DNA from: Planctomycetaceae bacterium
Lineage (GTDB): Bacteria; Planctomycetota; SZUA-567
Length of the DNA: 39,155 nucleotides
Assembly (NCBI GenBank): GCA_021205245.1
Contig: JAJPXZ010000171.1
Location: 1 to 39,155 of the forward strand
Direction: 5' to 3'
Made by a program: the position numbers and the translations under genes. The notes under the pieces are model-generated. The model was not told the origin of the DNA. It made no database searches and saw nothing but the letters and a program-made list of their open reading frames with translations. This document shows positions 14,526 to 26,305 of this stretch, in pieces (position 1 is the first letter of the stretch; each line of letters opens with the position of its first letter).

Positions 14526-15626
14526 TTATTCGCCGTACTGCGGAACCTTGATTTGCCAGCCCTCGGGTGCGGGATTCCGGCCGATCTGCATGTTACTGTA
14601 GTAGCTGTAGAATTCGCGCGAATACTTGCCCACCGTGCCGTCGCCGACGGTAATATCGGTGCCGTCCTCGAGGAGGTATGAGCCGACCGGGCTGATAACG
14701 GCCGCGGTGCCGAAGCCGCCGGCCTCGATGATGTCGCCGGACTTCACCCCTGCCACGAATTTGTCCACGCGGATGGTCTCGGAGCGCGCCTTGATGGAAA
14801 TCGGCAAATCCTTCATGGTCGCGAGCTCGAGAACCGACTGTGAGGTAACCGACTTGAGGATGGAGTCGTTAAAGGCGGGAATGACGAAGGTGCCGTCCTT
14901 CTCGACATGGTAGTGGTTCATGGTGCCGACTTCCTCGAGCGTCTGATTGGTCGCGTCGAGATAGAGCACTTGGTGACAGTTCATTTTCTTCGCATATTCC
15001 TGCGCCTGCAGGGAGGACGCGTAGTTGCCGCCGCACTTCGAGGTGCCGGTGCCGCCCGAGACCGCCCGGTGGTACTTGGTGGTGATGAGGAGACGGATGG
15101 CGTTGGAGAAGCCGCCCGCGTAGTAGGGACCGGCCGGTGACAACATGATGCAGAAAGTGTAGGCCGACGCCGGCTTCACCCCGAGGGAATCCTGGGTCGC
15201 GAACATAAAAGGACGGATATAGAGGGACGACTCAGGCATGTTCGGGCACCAGTCGCGTTCGATATCGACCAGGCGCAGGGTGGCCTCCATTTGAACTTCG
15301 ACCGGGATTTCCGGCATGCACAAGTTGCGGGCGGAGTGGTTCAGCCGTTCGCAGTTCTTGTCGTAGCGGAACAGGTAGATGTCGCCGTCGTCGTGGATGA
15401 ACGCCTTCGCGCCTTCGAAGATGGTCTGGCCATAGTGGAGGCACATGGCGCCGGGCATCATCTCGATGGGTCCGTAGGGGACGATGCGCGGATCGTGCCA
15501 GGCGCCGTCCCGGTAATCCATCAGGAACATGTGGTTGGTGCGCAGTTGGCCGAAGGGAAGCGGTTTGTCCGTCTTCGGCAACTCGCGCCGTTTCGATTTT
15601 TCAAGCAATTCGCAGGTGATGTTCAT
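14526..15626 (-). CDS. ilvE: Branched-chain amino acid aminotransferase
   Basis: A 366-aa class IV PLP aminotransferase that interconverts Leu, Ile and Val with their 2-oxoacids. The PLP lysine is Lys197 in SKCGGNYASS. Other matches are FEGAKAF, YIRPFMFATQDSLGV and LEEVGTMN. The length fits the BCAT type II group. The ATG at 15626 has GGAG six bases upstream and is preferred to an ATG 30 bases earlier. It is the last gene of an operon with a four-domain 2-oxoacid:ferredoxin oxidoreductase, which points to branched-chain 2-oxoacids as that enzyme's substrate. Confidence 0.93.
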   Translation of the reverse strand: MNITCELLEKSKRRELPKTDKPLPFGQLRTNHMFLMDYRDGAWHDPRIVPYGPIEMMPGAMCLHYGQTIFEGAKAFIHDDGDIYLFRYDKNCERLNHSARNLCMPEIPVEVQMEATLRLVDIERDWCPNMPESSLYIRPFMFATQDSLGVKPASAYTFCIMLSPAGPYYAGGFSNAIRLLITTKYHRAVSGGTGTSKCGGNYASSLQAQEYAKKMNCHQVLYLDATNQTLEEVGTMNHYHVEKDGTFVIPAFNDSILKSVTSQSVLELATMKDLPISIKARSETIRVDKFVAGVKSGDIIEAGGFGTAAVISPVGSYLLEDGTDITVGDGTVGKYSREFYSYYSNMQIGRNPAPEGWQIKVPQYGE

Positions 15627-15683
15627 TTGTCGCTCCAACTGGAGAATGGGTATCATGATGGTGAGCTGCGTCCGAAAATATCC

Positions 15684-17105
15684 CTATTTGTGCTTTTTTA
15701 CCCAGTTCTCGGCCAGTTCGAACGCCCGTTCGTTCAGGGGGATCAGCTTCGGCTTGTCGCTGAAGTTGTCCTTCATCGCCTCGAGATAGTGCTCGCGGCC
15801 GATGCCGGTGTTATCGAGACCGGCGATAACGCCAAGCATGATGGTGTTGGCGGCTTTTTCGCTCCCCGCTTCCACCGCCAAACGCACGGCGGGAACGGCG
15901 ATGACCTTGATGCCTTCGGGGAACTGGACGTCCTCGATGCGGTCGTCGTAGAGGACCACCCCGCCCGGCTTGACGTCAGTGACGAACTTTTCCAGCGAGG
16001 GCCGGTTGAGGGCTACCAGGATGTCCGGTTTGGTGACGACCGGGCTTGCGATTTCGGTGCCGGAAATCTGTACCGAGCAGTTGGCCGTGCCGCCGCGCTG
16101 TTCCGGACCGTAGGACGGATACCACGAGGTCCGGCGGCTGGCGTTGCAGGCAGCGTTGGCGACGATGAGGCCGAGCGACAACACGCCCTGGCCACCGAAG
16201 CCAGCCATACGCAGACCGACCGGTTTGAAGTTCTTGTCCTCGGGCGCGTCGGGGGCGGCCTTGGTGTCAAGCTCGTACATTTCGTCGAGCTTCGCCTTGT
16301 CCCAGATGCGGTCGGCGCGCTTGTAGGCTTCGACCTCGGCGGAACGGTCGCGGAACTGCTTGACCGCGAACTCAGACGCCATCTCGTTGTTGACCCAATC
16401 GATGGAGGCCTGGGTGTTCTGCTTCAGGTTGGTGGGGCAGTTCGAGAGGATCTCGACGAATGCATAGCCCTTGCCGTCCCGCTGAATTTCCAAGGCCTTG
16501 TTGATGGCGCGCTTCGCCTTGCGGATATGGGCGATGTCAGACACCGAGACCCGTTCGATAAAGACCGGGGCCTTCAACTGGTCGATCAGTTCGCACATGT
16601 GGATGGGGTAGCCGGCTTCCCGGGGATCCCTGCCGCAGGGGCTGGTGGCGGTGACTTCGCCCGCGAGGGTGGTCGGGGCCATCTGGCCGCCGGTCATGCC
16701 GTAGACGGTGTTGTTGACGAAGAAGACAGCCAGCTTTTCGCCACGGTTGGCGGCCTGGAGCGTTTCGTTCAGCCCGATGGACGCGAGGTCGCCGTCGCCC
16801 TGGTAGGAAATGACCACCGCGTCGTCGCGGGCGCGGGAGATGCCGGTTGCGGCGGCCGGGGCGCGGCCGTGGGCGGTTTGGATATTGCCGCAATTGAAGT
16901 AGTAATAGGCGAAGACGGAGCAGCCCACCGGGCTGATCATGATTGTCCGCTCGCGGATGCCGAGCTGGTCCATGGCTTCGCCGATAAGCTTGTGGATGAC
17001 GCCGTGGCCGCAGCCGGGACAATAGTGGGTGGCGGTCGGGGCCGCACCGGCCTTGCGGTGGTAGACGGCGTTGATGGATTCGGGTCTTGTCAGTGTCGCT
17101 GCCAT
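15684..17105 (-). CDS. 2-oxoacid:ferredoxin oxidoreductase, fused beta-gamma subunit (VOR/KOR type)
   Basis: A 473-aa fusion. Residues 1-260 are the TPP-binding beta subunit: CPGCGHG (29-35), [12 protein letters not shown] (103-114) and [16 protein letters not shown]. Residues about 295-473 are the gamma subunit, opening with [13 protein letters not shown], followed by [13 protein letters not shown]. The junction (about 260-294) is charged and linker-like. It transfers electrons from oxidative decarboxylation of a 2-oxoacid to ferredoxin, or runs in reverse as a carboxylase. Substrate is inferred as branched-chain 2-oxoacids from ilvE; 2-oxoglutarate remains possible. The ATG at 17105 has AAGGA upstream. 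The gap to the alpha gene is 46 bases. Confidence 0.9.
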   Translation of the reverse strand: MAATLTRPESINAVYHRKAGAAPTATHYCPGCGHGVIHKLIGEAMDQLGIRERTIMISPVGCSVFAYYYFNCGNIQTAHGRAPAAATGISRARDDAVVISYQGDGDLASIGLNETLQAANRGEKLAVFFVNNTVYGMTGGQMAPTTLAGEVTATSPCGRDPREAGYPIHMCELIDQLKAPVFIERVSVSDIAHIRKAKRAINKALEIQRDGKGYAFVEILSNCPTNLKQNTQASIDWVNNEMASEFAVKQFRDRSAEVEAYKRADRIWDKAKLDEMYELDTKAAPDAPEDKNFKPVGLRMAGFGGQGVLSLGLIVANAACNASRRTSWYPSYGPEQRGGTANCSVQISGTEIASPVVTKPDILVALNRPSLEKFVTDVKPGGVVLYDDRIEDVQFPEGIKVIAVPAVRLAVEAGSEKAANTIMLGVIAGLDNTGIGREHYLEAMKDNFSDKPKLIPLNERAFELAENWVKKHK

Positions 17106-17151
17106 GATGGATTCCTTACTTTGCAACCGGCCGGAGCCGGTGGATGTTTTT

Positions 17152-18216
17152 CTACTTGCCCGCTTCCGCCGCGGTCTTGCGGATGCCGTCCATAATCTCT
17201 TCAATGGTGATGATATTGCCGCCCATGCGGTTTGAGAGAAGGACCGGACGACGGCACTCGATGGCGAGCTTGACGTCGTCAATCATCTGCCCGTTCGACA
17301 TCTCCACCGACAGGAACGCCGGCTTGTTGTCTTTGGCCGCGAGGCGGCGAAGCGGCTCCTTGGGGAACGGGAACAGCGTCTTCGGGCGGACCATGCCGGC
17401 CTTGATGCCTTCCTCGCGCGCCTGATCGATGCAGGTCTTGGCGATACGGCTGCAACTGCCGTAGGCGACGGCGATGACGTCGGCGTCGTCGGTGCGGTAT
17501 TCCTCCCAGGCGGCTTCGACTTCCATATCGGCATACTTTTTCTGGAGGCGGATGTTCCGCTCTTCCAGGCGGTCGAAATCGAGTTCGATGGAGGAGATGA
17601 AGTTGCCGCTCGTCTCGGCGGTGCCGCAGACGGCCCAGGACGAATCGATAGTGGGCTTGACGGCCGCTTCGGGGAACCGCAACGGTTCGACCATCTGCCC
17701 GAGCATGCCGTCTGTGAGGATATAGACGGGGCCAAGGTATTTGTACGCCAGGTCGAATGCCTTGACGGTGAAGTCGCACATTTCCTGCACGCTTCCCGGA
17801 GCAAGGACGAGGCATTTGTAATTGCCGTGGCCGCCGCCCTTGACGACCTGGTTGTAGTCGCCCTGTTCGGGGCCGATGTTGCCGAGGCCGGGACCGGCCC
17901 GCTGCACATTGACGATAACCGCCGGCAGGTCGGCGGCGGCCATGAAGGAGATCGCCTCCTGCTTCAGGCTGATGCCGGGGCCGGAGGATGCGGTCATGGC
18001 GCGGTGGCCGGTGCAGGCCGCGCCGTAGAGCATGTTGGCGGCGGCTTCCTCCGACTCGGCCTGGACGAAGCGCCGTCCCATGATCGGGAACTTTTCCGAC
18101 GCGTCCTGGAGGATTTCCGACGCGGGGGTGATGGGGTAGCCGAAGTAGCAGTCGCACCCGGCGTACAGCGCGCCGACGATGACTGCGTGGTTGCCTTTTG
18201 TAAGTTGTGTAGCCAT
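17152..18216 (-). CDS. 2-oxoacid:ferredoxin oxidoreductase alpha subunit (VorB/KorA type)
   Basis: A 354-aa alpha subunit containing the pyrimidine-binding TPP domain ([13 protein letters not shown], about 24-36), the [17 protein letters not shown] region and [11 protein letters not shown], then the transketolase C-terminal domain ([12 protein letters not shown] onward). Length matches VOR/KOR alpha chains. It pairs with the fused beta-gamma gene downstream and the ferredoxin gene upstream. The ribosome site is weak (GAAAGACGACC). It lies within the acyl-CoA synthetase-ferredoxin-VOR-ilvE operon. Confidence 0.9.
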   Translation of the reverse strand: MATQLTKGNHAVIVGALYAGCDCYFGYPITPASEILQDASEKFPIMGRRFVQAESEEAAANMLYGAACTGHRAMTASSGPGISLKQEAISFMAAADLPAVIVNVQRAGPGLGNIGPEQGDYNQVVKGGGHGNYKCLVLAPGSVQEMCDFTVKAFDLAYKYLGPVYILTDGMLGQMVEPLRFPEAAVKPTIDSSWAVCGTAETSGNFISSIELDFDRLEERNIRLQKKYADMEVEAAWEEYRTDDADVIAVAYGSCSRIAKTCIDQAREEGIKAGMVRPKTLFPFPKEPLRRLAAKDNKPAFLSVEMSNGQMIDDVKLAIECRRPVLLSNRMGGNIITIEEIMDGIRKTAAEAGK

Positions 18217-18295
18217 TGTGGTCGTCTTTCTTGGCGGTATTTTCCGTAATTTCGAACATCAATTTTTCAGTGTGTCGACGATGTTGTGTCCAGCG

Positions 18296-18517
18296 CTATA
18301 CCACCGAGATGGCAAGCGGCTCCGGGCAGGAGTAGTAGCAGTTGCCGCAACCGATGCAACCCTCCCCCTTATAGACGACAGGCTTGTAGCCACGGGCGTT
18401 CAGCTTCTGTCCGAGTTCAAGTACCTTGACCGGGCAGGCGATGACGCACCGGCCGCAGGCCTTGCATTCGAGATCGTTAATGACGACGCAGAGCTTCTTC
18501 TTTTCGGCGCTGGACAT
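18296..18517 (-). CDS. Two-cluster 4Fe-4S ferredoxin, delta subunit of the oxidoreductase
   Basis: A 73-aa protein with two complete cluster motifs, [12 protein letters not shown] and [12 protein letters not shown]. The size and place just before the alpha gene fit the delta (ferredoxin-like) subunit of VOR/KOR complexes, which passes electrons to soluble ferredoxin. An AGAGGAAG site precedes the ATG. Confidence 0.92.
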   Translation of the reverse strand: MSSAEKKKLCVVINDLECKACGRCVIACPVKVLELGQKLNARGYKPVVYKGEGCIGCGNCYYSCPEPLAISVV

Positions 18518-18571
18518 TGTTCTTCCTCTTGTGTGTGGGGACGCTCTTGGGCAAGCGTCTCTAATCGTCTT

Positions 18572-20305
<1,734 letters not shown>

Positions 20306-20378
20306 GTCTTGTTCCTCGTTCAGGTAAAGTGAGGCGCGGCCTCGTCAGAGAAATGCCCCCCTCTTTCCAGGGGCGCGC

Positions 20379-20404
20379 AAAAAAAACCCGGCCATACGGC
20401 CGGG
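20379..20404 (-). terminator. Intrinsic terminator of the XRE-cupin gene
   Basis: A 7-bp stem CCCGGCC/GGCCGGG (20387-20393 and 20398-20404) with a 4-base loop; the A8 run at 20379-20386 gives a U-tract on the minus strand. It separates the regulator from the acyl-CoA synthetase operon, so that operon needs read-through or its own promoter in the ~75 bases that follow. Confidence 0.88.
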
Positions 20405-20432
20405 CTGAAGCTTACCGGCCAGGGGTCGGTTG

Positions 20433-20987
20433 TTATACGGTAATAATGGCGATGAACTTGGCCTGGCCGCCGACGGCTTTCATGCCGTGGGGCTTGGTCG
20501 CGTCGTAGATAACCGAATCGCCGGCCGAGATGGTCTCTTCGTTGTCGCCCACTTTGACGCGCATCGAACCCTCGAGCATGTAGTCGAATTCCTGGCCCGG
20601 GTGGGTGTTTTGCGGTATCGGCGCGTCGGCGGCGCTTTCGGGCAGCACGACGATGAAGGGTTCGAACTTGGCGTCCTTGAACGAGGCGGCGAGGTTTTCG
20701 TACTTGTAACCTTTGCGCCTGTCCACGGCCGGACCGCGCCCGTTACGGGTCACGGAAAAGCGGGACATTGTCGGGGCTATACCGGTGAGAAGCAGGCCCA
20801 AGTCGACGCCGAGGCGAACAGCGACTTCGGTAAGGATGGACGCGGGGATGTCTTCGGCGCCGGACTCGTAGGCAGCGTACTGTTCGGTCGAAACCTTGAC
20901 ATGCTCCGCCATTTCGGTGGCCGAAACGCCTTTGTCTTCCCGCAGTCCGCGCACGCGCTGGGCGATATCTTTGGCGGTTTCGCGCAT
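20433..20987 (-). CDS. XRE-family regulator with C-terminal cupin
   Basis: A 184-aa transcription factor: HTH_XRE domain at residues 8-62 (VRGLREDKGVSATEMAEHVKVS...YESG) and a cupin sensor domain at about 100-184 (NTHPGQEFDYMLEGSMRVKVGD, AGDSVIYDATKPHGMKAV). Regulators with this architecture often sit beside acyl-CoA synthetase and ferredoxin oxidoreductase genes and bind a small metabolite. Here it probably controls the downstream operon; this is inferred. The ATG at 20987 has AGGAG six bases upstream. A longer upstream open frame is not family-like. Confidence 0.88.
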   Translation of the reverse strand: MRETAKDIAQRVRGLREDKGVSATEMAEHVKVSTEQYAAYESGAEDIPASILTEVAVRLGVDLGLLLTGIAPTMSRFSVTRNGRGPAVDRRKGYKYENLAASFKDAKFEPFIVVLPESAADAPIPQNTHPGQEFDYMLEGSMRVKVGDNEETISAGDSVIYDATKPHGMKAVGGQAKFIAIITV

Positions 20988-21223
20988 CGGCTTCTCCTGT
21001 ATGAGGCGGCTTGGCCTTGAGGCCGCGATCAATTGCTCGCTGGAGCGAGAGGCAATCGGGCGGGCCGTTTTATAAAGTATATGCAAAAACGGACGCGTCG
21101 GCGTCCGTGGGCACAACATTGTTATTATATACACCCCACGATGAATCAGAAGGGGGAAAATAAAAAAAAGTCCACAAAAAGGCATTTCCTACACAGACAC
21201 ACAGCGGGTGACTACACCGCATG
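20988..21223. other. Gap between miaA and the XRE-cupin gene
   Basis: Holds the likely miaA terminator (21085-21108) and then an AT-rich stretch with TATAAAGTATA symmetry (about 21071-21081) where the XRE gene promoter is expected. I see no gene. Confidence 0.5.
21085..21108 (-). terminator. Probable miaA terminator
   Basis: An 8-bp stem ACGGACGC/GCGTCCGT (21089-21096 and 21101-21108) with a GTCG loop; the A5 run gives UUUUU on the minus strand. It lies 115 bases beyond the miaA stop. Confidence 0.7.
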
Positions 21224-22189
21224 TCACAGCCGGAACACTCCCGCGACCAGGTCATCGGCAGCTCTATCGGTTGACGTGTCTGGCTCAAAGATGACCTCGT
21301 GCGCGGGGAATTTGCGGAACCAGGTGTCCTGGCTGCGGACGAGGCGGTTGGTGCCGAGGCGCAATTTTTCCACCGCGTCGTCCCACGTGGATTCCCCCGC
21401 GAAGTACGGGAAAAACTCTTTGTACCCCACCGCCTGAAGGGGCGTCCGCATAATCGTCTCCCGGTTCTCCCAAACCCGCCGCGCTTCCTCCTCCAGGCCG
21501 AGGCCGGCCATGCGGCGGATTCGCTCTGCCACGCGGCTATGGATGTCGTCGCGGCTACGCACCAGCCGGACCATGATAAAAGGATGCCGCGGCTGGGCGA
21601 AAAACGACGCCGCCCGCACTTCCCGGTCGGGATGGTGGAACTCGCGCCATTGGGTCTGGCTGGCGCTGATGCCCTGCCCGGTCAAGTGCAACACCTCGAG
21701 AGCGCGGATGATGCGGCGGAGATCGGACGGGTGAATTTTCGCCGCCGCCGCCGGGTCGGCCTTTTCCAAATCGTTGTGCAGAGCCTCGGTCCCCTGCTCG
21801 GCCGCTCGCGCCTCCAATTCGGCCCGGAGCGCCGGGTCGGCGGCGGGACCGTCGAAAAGACCTTCAAGCAGCGCCTTATAGTAGAAAGCCGTGCCGCCGG
21901 ACAGGACCGGAACCGCGCCCCTCGCCCGAATGGCGGCAATGGCCGCTTCGGCCTCGCGGACGAAATCCGCTGCCGAAAACGACTCGGTCGGCTCCACCAG
22001 ATCGAGGCAATGGTGCCGCACTGTGGCGCGTTCCTCCGCCCCCGCCTTGGCGGTGGCGATATCCAGGCCACGGTAGACCTTCATGGAATCGACCGATATG
22101 ATTTCACCGCCGAGGCGCTGCGCGACCGCGAGGGCGAGGCGTTCCTTGCCGCTGGCTGTCGTGCCGATGATGATGCGGAGTGGTGTCAT
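21224..22189 (-). CDS. miaA: tRNA dimethylallyltransferase MiaA
   Basis: Adds a dimethylallyl group to A37 of tRNAs reading UNN codons. The 321 aa contain the P-loop GTTASGK (9-15; family usually G-P-TASGK), [40 protein letters not shown] and VGYKEF. Length and motif order are normal. The ATG overlaps the aqpZ stop (ATGA), so expression is coupled to the water channel gene, an unusual partner; mutL or hfq are the common neighbours in other bacteria. Confidence 0.94.
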   Translation of the reverse strand: MTPLRIIIGTTASGKERLALAVAQRLGGEIISVDSMKVYRGLDIATAKAGAEERATVRHHCLDLVEPTESFSAADFVREAEAAIAAIRARGAVPVLSGGTAFYYKALLEGLFDGPAADPALRAELEARAAEQGTEALHNDLEKADPAAAAKIHPSDLRRIIRALEVLHLTGQGISASQTQWREFHHPDREVRAASFFAQPRHPFIMVRLVRSRDDIHSRVAERIRRMAGLGLEEEARRVWENRETIMRTPLQAVGYKEFFPYFAGESTWDDAVEKLRLGTNRLVRSQDTWFRKFPAHEVIFEPDTSTDRAADDLVAGVFRL

Positions 22190-22863
22190 TTGTCCTGTTC
22201 AAAAACAGTGCGGTAGACTATCCCGGCCAGGACGCCGCCGACGATGGGCGCCAGCCAGAACAGCCACAACTGAGAGATATAGGGGCCACCCGCGAACAGC
22301 GCCTGACTCAGGCTGCGGGCGGGATTGACCGACGTGTTGGTCACGGGGATGCTGACCAGGTGGACCAACGTCAGGCACAGGCCGATGGCGATAGGAGCAA
22401 AGCCGGCCGGAACGCGCGCATCGGTCGCGCCCATGATGACCATTACGAACATGAAGGTCATGACTATTTCGCACACCAGGGCGGAGAGCATGGTGTATTT
22501 GTCCGGCGACAGATCACCATAGCCGTTGGCGGCGAACCCACCCACCGCGCCGGTGCCGAAGCTGCTCGTCAGAATGACGTAGATCACCGCTGCCGCCGCT
22601 ATCGCGCCCAGGCACTGCGCCACAATGTAAAAGAGGACGCGCGACACGGGGAAGCGGCCGCCAGCCGCCAGTCCGCAGGTAACCGCCGGGTTGAGATGGC
22701 AGCCGGATATACGGCTGATGGCGAAAGCCATCGTTAAGACTGACAGCCCAAAGGCCAACGCCACGCCGTGGAAGCCGATATGTTGAGCGGCAAAAACGGC
22801 GGCGCCGCAGCCGCCCAAGACCAGCCAGAATGTCCCGATAAACTCCGCGATAAGTGCACGCAT
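22186..22863 (-). CDS. aqpZ: Aquaporin Z
   Basis: A 225-aa six-helix MIP channel. Both half-helix motifs are intact: [10 protein letters not shown] and [10 protein letters not shown]. The stretch [19 protein letters not shown], with its selectivity-filter His and Arg, is that of AqpZ and not GlpF, so water is the expected substrate. C-terminal [11 protein letters not shown] also matches AqpZ. The ATG at 22863 has AAGGA six bases upstream. It overlaps miaA downstream. Confidence 0.94.
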   Translation of the reverse strand: MRALIAEFIGTFWLVLGGCGAAVFAAQHIGFHGVALAFGLSVLTMAFAISRISGCHLNPAVTCGLAAGGRFPVSRVLFYIVAQCLGAIAAAAVIYVILTSSFGTGAVGGFAANGYGDLSPDKYTMLSALVCEIVMTFMFVMVIMGATDARVPAGFAPIAIGLCLTLVHLVSIPVTNTSVNPARSLSQALFAGGPYISQLWLFWLAPIVGGVLAGIVYRTVFEQDK

Positions 22864-23064
22864 TGCGTTTCCTTTCGATAGCCAGCCCCCTCTTGGCCTG
22901 GCAGTGCGTTTTTCACTTATACGGGTATGGTAGAGGCGCGGCAAGAGAGATTTAGAGAAAGTAAGAAGACTATCCTAATTCCTAATCCATAACCCATCAA
23001 ACAATTATGGAATAATTGGACAATTTGCTATGCGCCGTTGCAGTAGTAAAATGTACATTAATTG
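22864..23064. other. AT-rich gap upstream of aqpZ
   Basis: A 201-base gap that is AT-rich over its half nearest argJ and must contain the aqpZ-miaA promoter. No single box pair stands out clearly enough to annotate. No coding potential or stable terminator for argJ is apparent. Confidence 0.4.
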
Positions 23065-24276
23065 TCACGTTGTGTAATCGGCATTGATCTTCACGTATTC
23101 GTACGAGAAGTCGCAGGTCATCATCAGGGCTTCGCCTTTGCCGAGGCCGAGATCCACCTCAAGCTCGATTTCCTTCGCCTTCATCAGGCCGGAGAGTTCG
23201 GCCGCGTCGAACAACACCGGCGCACCCTGCGAGAACATCCGCCTGCCGCACAGGCTGACAGATACCTTGTCCTCTTCCACCGTCGCGGCGCTGCGGCCGA
23301 GAGCCATCATAATCCTGCCCCAGTTCGGATCGTTCCCGAACATCGCCGTCTTGACGAGCGGCGATTCGGCGATGGTGCGGGCGGCGGCGACAGCGTCCTT
23401 GTGTTTCTTCGCATTAACGACGCGGACCTTGACCAGCTTGGTCGCGCCTTCGCCGTCGGCGGCAATCTGCCGCGACAACGACATCGAAATCTCGTACAAA
23501 CCCGCCAGGAACTTGTCGTACCGCTTGCCTGACGGTTTGTCGATGGCCGGGGCGTCGGTCATGCCCGAAGCCATGATAAACAGCGAGTCGTTCGTCGAGG
23601 TGTCGCCGTCGACCGAGACCATATTGAAGGTGGCATCGGCCGTTTCCTTCAGGGCCGCCCGGAGCGCCTTCGGCGATACCGCCGCGTTGGTAAGGATGAA
23701 GGCCAGCATGGTCGCCATATTCGGGGCAATCATGCCGGAACCCTTGCACGCGCCGGAGATGAAAATGCCGTCCTCGGTATCGAGGACGAGCGACGCTTCC
23801 TTCGGCTTGATGTCTGTCGTCATGATCGCCTTGGCGAAATCGCCCGGCTTGGCCTTGCCCAAATCTTTGAAGGCCTGGTTGATGCCGTTCGCCATTTTCT
23901 CCGTCGGCAACTGCCGGCCGATGACGCCGGTGGAAGCGACGAGAACCTGTTCGGGCGGACACTTCAGCTTGTCGGCGATCTGCTCGACATTCTTGGTGGC
24001 GATACGTTTTCCCTCGCGGCCGGTGCAGGCGTTGGCGATGCCGGCGTTGACGAGAATGGCGCGGGCGATGCCGTCGGAGGCCTTGAGGTGCTTCTTGTCG
24101 ATCTTCACCGGCGCGGCCGCGACCTGATTTTGCGTAAACATGCCGGCGGCGGTGGCTGGAGCATCGGCCACGATAATGGCGAGATCGCGACGCGGCTTCT
24201 CCCAGTTGCGTATGTCCGCCTTGACGGTTGCCACCTTGAAGCCGGGGATGTTTTCGAGTGCGCGCAATGTGTCCAT
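23065..24276 (-). CDS. argJ: Bifunctional ornithine acetyltransferase/N-acetylglutamate synthase ArgJ
   Basis: A 403-aa enzyme of the acetyl-recycling arginine pathway. It is made as a precursor that cuts itself: GACKGSGMIAPNMATML holds the site, with cleavage expected between Ala188 and Thr189, Thr189 becoming the nucleophile. STGVIGRQLP (115-124) lies near the oxyanion hole. FGNDPNWGRIMMALG and the C-terminal CDFSYEYVKINADYTT are typical. Whether it is mono- or bifunctional cannot be read from sequence. GGAG precedes the ATG. No other arg gene is in the window. Confidence 0.95.
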   Translation of the reverse strand: MDTLRALENIPGFKVATVKADIRNWEKPRRDLAIIVADAPATAAGMFTQNQVAAAPVKIDKKHLKASDGIARAILVNAGIANACTGREGKRIATKNVEQIADKLKCPPEQVLVASTGVIGRQLPTEKMANGINQAFKDLGKAKPGDFAKAIMTTDIKPKEASLVLDTEDGIFISGACKGSGMIAPNMATMLAFILTNAAVSPKALRAALKETADATFNMVSVDGDTSTNDSLFIMASGMTDAPAIDKPSGKRYDKFLAGLYEISMSLSRQIAADGEGATKLVKVRVVNAKKHKDAVAAARTIAESPLVKTAMFGNDPNWGRIMMALGRSAATVEEDKVSVSLCGRRMFSQGAPVLFDAAELSGLMKAKEIELEVDLGLGKGEALMMTCDFSYEYVKINADYTT

Positions 24277-24353
24277 GGATTCTCCGTATGGCCCTTGTTT
24301 AGGGTAGAGCTATTATGCGCCATGCACTGGCCAGCGTCCAGTATTTCGCGCCC

Positions 24354-26009
24354 TTATTTCGAGCGGAGCTTGGCCATACACGCCGTCGCCACCACGATGC
24401 CAAGGCCGAGGAGCAACACGGCGAAGACGAGTTGCAGGCCGTCGGAGGCGATATTAAACGCGCCTTCCACCGCCATCTTGCCCACCAGCTTGTAGATGGT
24501 GAGGCCGAGGGCGGCGAAGGTGACCAGGAGCATCAGCACCATCGGCACATACAGCATCCAGCCTTCGCGGTTGGTGCGCTTCAGGAACAGCGCGCAAGCG
24601 ATAAGCGCGAGGGCGGCCAGGAGCTGGTTCGCGGATCCGAACAACGGCCAGATATCGGCATAACCGCGCAACGCGAGCAGATACCCGACCAAGAGGGTGA
24701 AGAAGGTCGCGACGTAGCGGTTGGCGAAGAACGCGGCGATCGGACCGGGTTTGCTGCCGTCGGAATCGAGGAACATCTCCTGGAACGCGAGACGCCCAAC
24801 CCGCGCCACCGAGTCGAGTGAGGTCAGGGCGAAGGCGGACACGGCCAGGGTGATGACGGTAAAGACGAGTTCACGGGGCAGCCCCATGCCGGAGAGGAAA
24901 TTGGCGATAGCGGTGGCGAAGATGACCGGCGGCGATCCGGTGGGCAGGACGCCCCCAACCGCCATCGAGCCGACCGCGACCAGGGCGATGACCGCCAGCA
25001 GGCATTCAAGCAACATGCCGCCGAAGGATATCGGCAGGATGTCGCGTTCGTTGTCGATCTGCTTGGAACTGGTGCCGGACGACACCAACGAGTGGAAGCC
25101 CGAGACCGCACCGCAGGCGACGGTGACGAAGAGGATGGGGAACATGTAGTTGCCCTTCACCTCAAAACCGGTGAAGCTGGCGATCTGCATTGTCGGATTG
25201 GCATACACCACGCCTGCGAAGGCGGCGACAATCATGATGACGAGAAGGAACGAGTTCAGGTAGTCGCGCGGTTGCAGAAGCGCCCACACCGGCGTCACCG
25301 AGGCGATAAAGATGTAGATGAAGACAAAATACAGCCACGGCATTTTCGCCATGTAGTACGGAAAGTTCATTCCCAGGGCGATGCACACGACGAGCATCAC
25401 CACCGCCACCACGCCCGAAACATAGCCGCTCGGCTTGAACCGGTTGAGGAAAACGCCAAGGATAACCGCCGCGATGATGAACAGGATGGAGGTGGTGGCA
25501 ACCGAGGCGTTCGCCTTGACGAGCGCGCCATCGGCGGTGAAGCCGTTGAAGGTAACGGCGACGATGTCGGCGAAGGCGGCCACGACCAGAATCGAAAAGA
25601 GCCAGACAAAGACCAGGAACAAGCGCTTGCCGGTCTTGCCGATATACAGCTCGATGATATAGCCGATGGTCTTGCCCTTGTTCTTCACCGACGCGTAGAG
25701 GGCGGCGAAGTCCTGCACCGCGCCGAAAAAGATGCCGCCGAAGATAATCCACAACAGCACCGGCAACCAGCCGAACATGGCGGCGATAATGGGACCGTTG
25801 ATTGGTCCGGCTCCGGCGATGGAGGCGAACTGGTGGCCGAACACGACCGAGCGTTTGGCCGGGACATAATCCACGCCGTCACCCATGGTGTGGGCCGGTG
25901 TGGCGGCCTTGGGGTCGATGCCCCACTTTTTGGCGAGCCAACGGCCATAGATAAGGTACGCGAGCACGAAGGCGACAAAGGCAATCAGCAGGATGGTGAG
26001 GCCGCTCAT
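24354..26009 (-). CDS. cstA: CstA/BtsT-family carbon starvation transporter
   Basis: A 551-aa inner-membrane carrier with many membrane segments. Family marks include YVPAKRSVVFGHQFASIAGAGPI(N), FFGAVQDFAALYASVKNKGKTIG, SSGTSSKQIDNERDI and LTSLDSVARVGRLAFQEM. The E. coli relatives import pyruvate (BtsT) or peptides/pyruvate (CstA). With PFOR nearby, pyruvate is a plausible substrate; this is inference. The ATG at 26009 has GAGGA seven bases upstream; an in-frame ATG 66 bases further up is rejected. A good promoter lies at 26102-26130. Confidence 0.92.
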   Translation of the reverse strand: MSGLTILLIAFVAFVLAYLIYGRWLAKKWGIDPKAATPAHTMGDGVDYVPAKRSVVFGHQFASIAGAGPINGPIIAAMFGWLPVLLWIIFGGIFFGAVQDFAALYASVKNKGKTIGYIIELYIGKTGKRLFLVFVWLFSILVVAAFADIVAVTFNGFTADGALVKANASVATTSILFIIAAVILGVFLNRFKPSGYVSGVVAVVMLVVCIALGMNFPYYMAKMPWLYFVFIYIFIASVTPVWALLQPRDYLNSFLLVIMIVAAFAGVVYANPTMQIASFTGFEVKGNYMFPILFVTVACGAVSGFHSLVSSGTSSKQIDNERDILPISFGGMLLECLLAVIALVAVGSMAVGGVLPTGSPPVIFATAIANFLSGMGLPRELVFTVITLAVSAFALTSLDSVARVGRLAFQEMFLDSDGSKPGPIAAFFANRYVATFFTLLVGYLLALRGYADIWPLFGSANQLLAALALIACALFLKRTNREGWMLYVPMVLMLLVTFAALGLTIYKLVGKMAVEGAFNIASDGLQLVFAVLLLGLGIVVATACMAKLRSK

Positions 26010-26101
26010 GGAAGAATCCTCTATACTCCATAGTGGGACAATAGGGGGCGCTACGCCGCGCCGTCCGTAATACATCTATGAGGTCTGGAGTTATTCCGAC
26101 G

Positions 26102-26130
26102 GTTATAATACCGAGAGCGCATGGTTGCAA
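26102..26130 (-). promoter_or_regulatory. Sigma-70 type promoter for cstA
   Basis: On the minus strand: TTGCAA (26130-26125), 17-base spacer, TATAAC (26107-26102), about 85 bases of leader before the ATG at 26009. Confidence 0.55.
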
Positions 26131-26277
26131 GTATGAATCGTGATTTTTTTCTTCAGACGCATAGACGGCAGAACCTTCCGGCGATTCCTGCCACCTGCGG
26201 GGGGTGTGTGCGATTTGTCTCGGCTGTTTTATCGAAAAACTTGAGGGAATATTTTTTTGTAAAGCCTGAATTTTCCC

Positions 26278-26305
26278 TAAAGTTTCCCACCTAAACCGCC
26301 GAGTT
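26278..26305 (+). promoter_or_regulatory. Sigma-28 (FliA)-like promoter
   Basis: TAAAGTTT (26278-26285), a 12-base spacer, then GCCGAGTT (26298-26305). The flagellar sigma-28 consensus is TAAAGTTT-N11-GCCGATAA: the first box is perfect, the second matches the GCCGA core, and the spacer is one base long. It points at the gene at 26419 and leaves a leader of about 105 bases. Confidence 0.5.

Noticed and set aside
15291..17195. A 634-codon plus-strand frame opposite ilvE and the VOR beta-gamma gene
   Set aside because: Same cause: antisense shadow of two well-supported genes, with no motif of its own.
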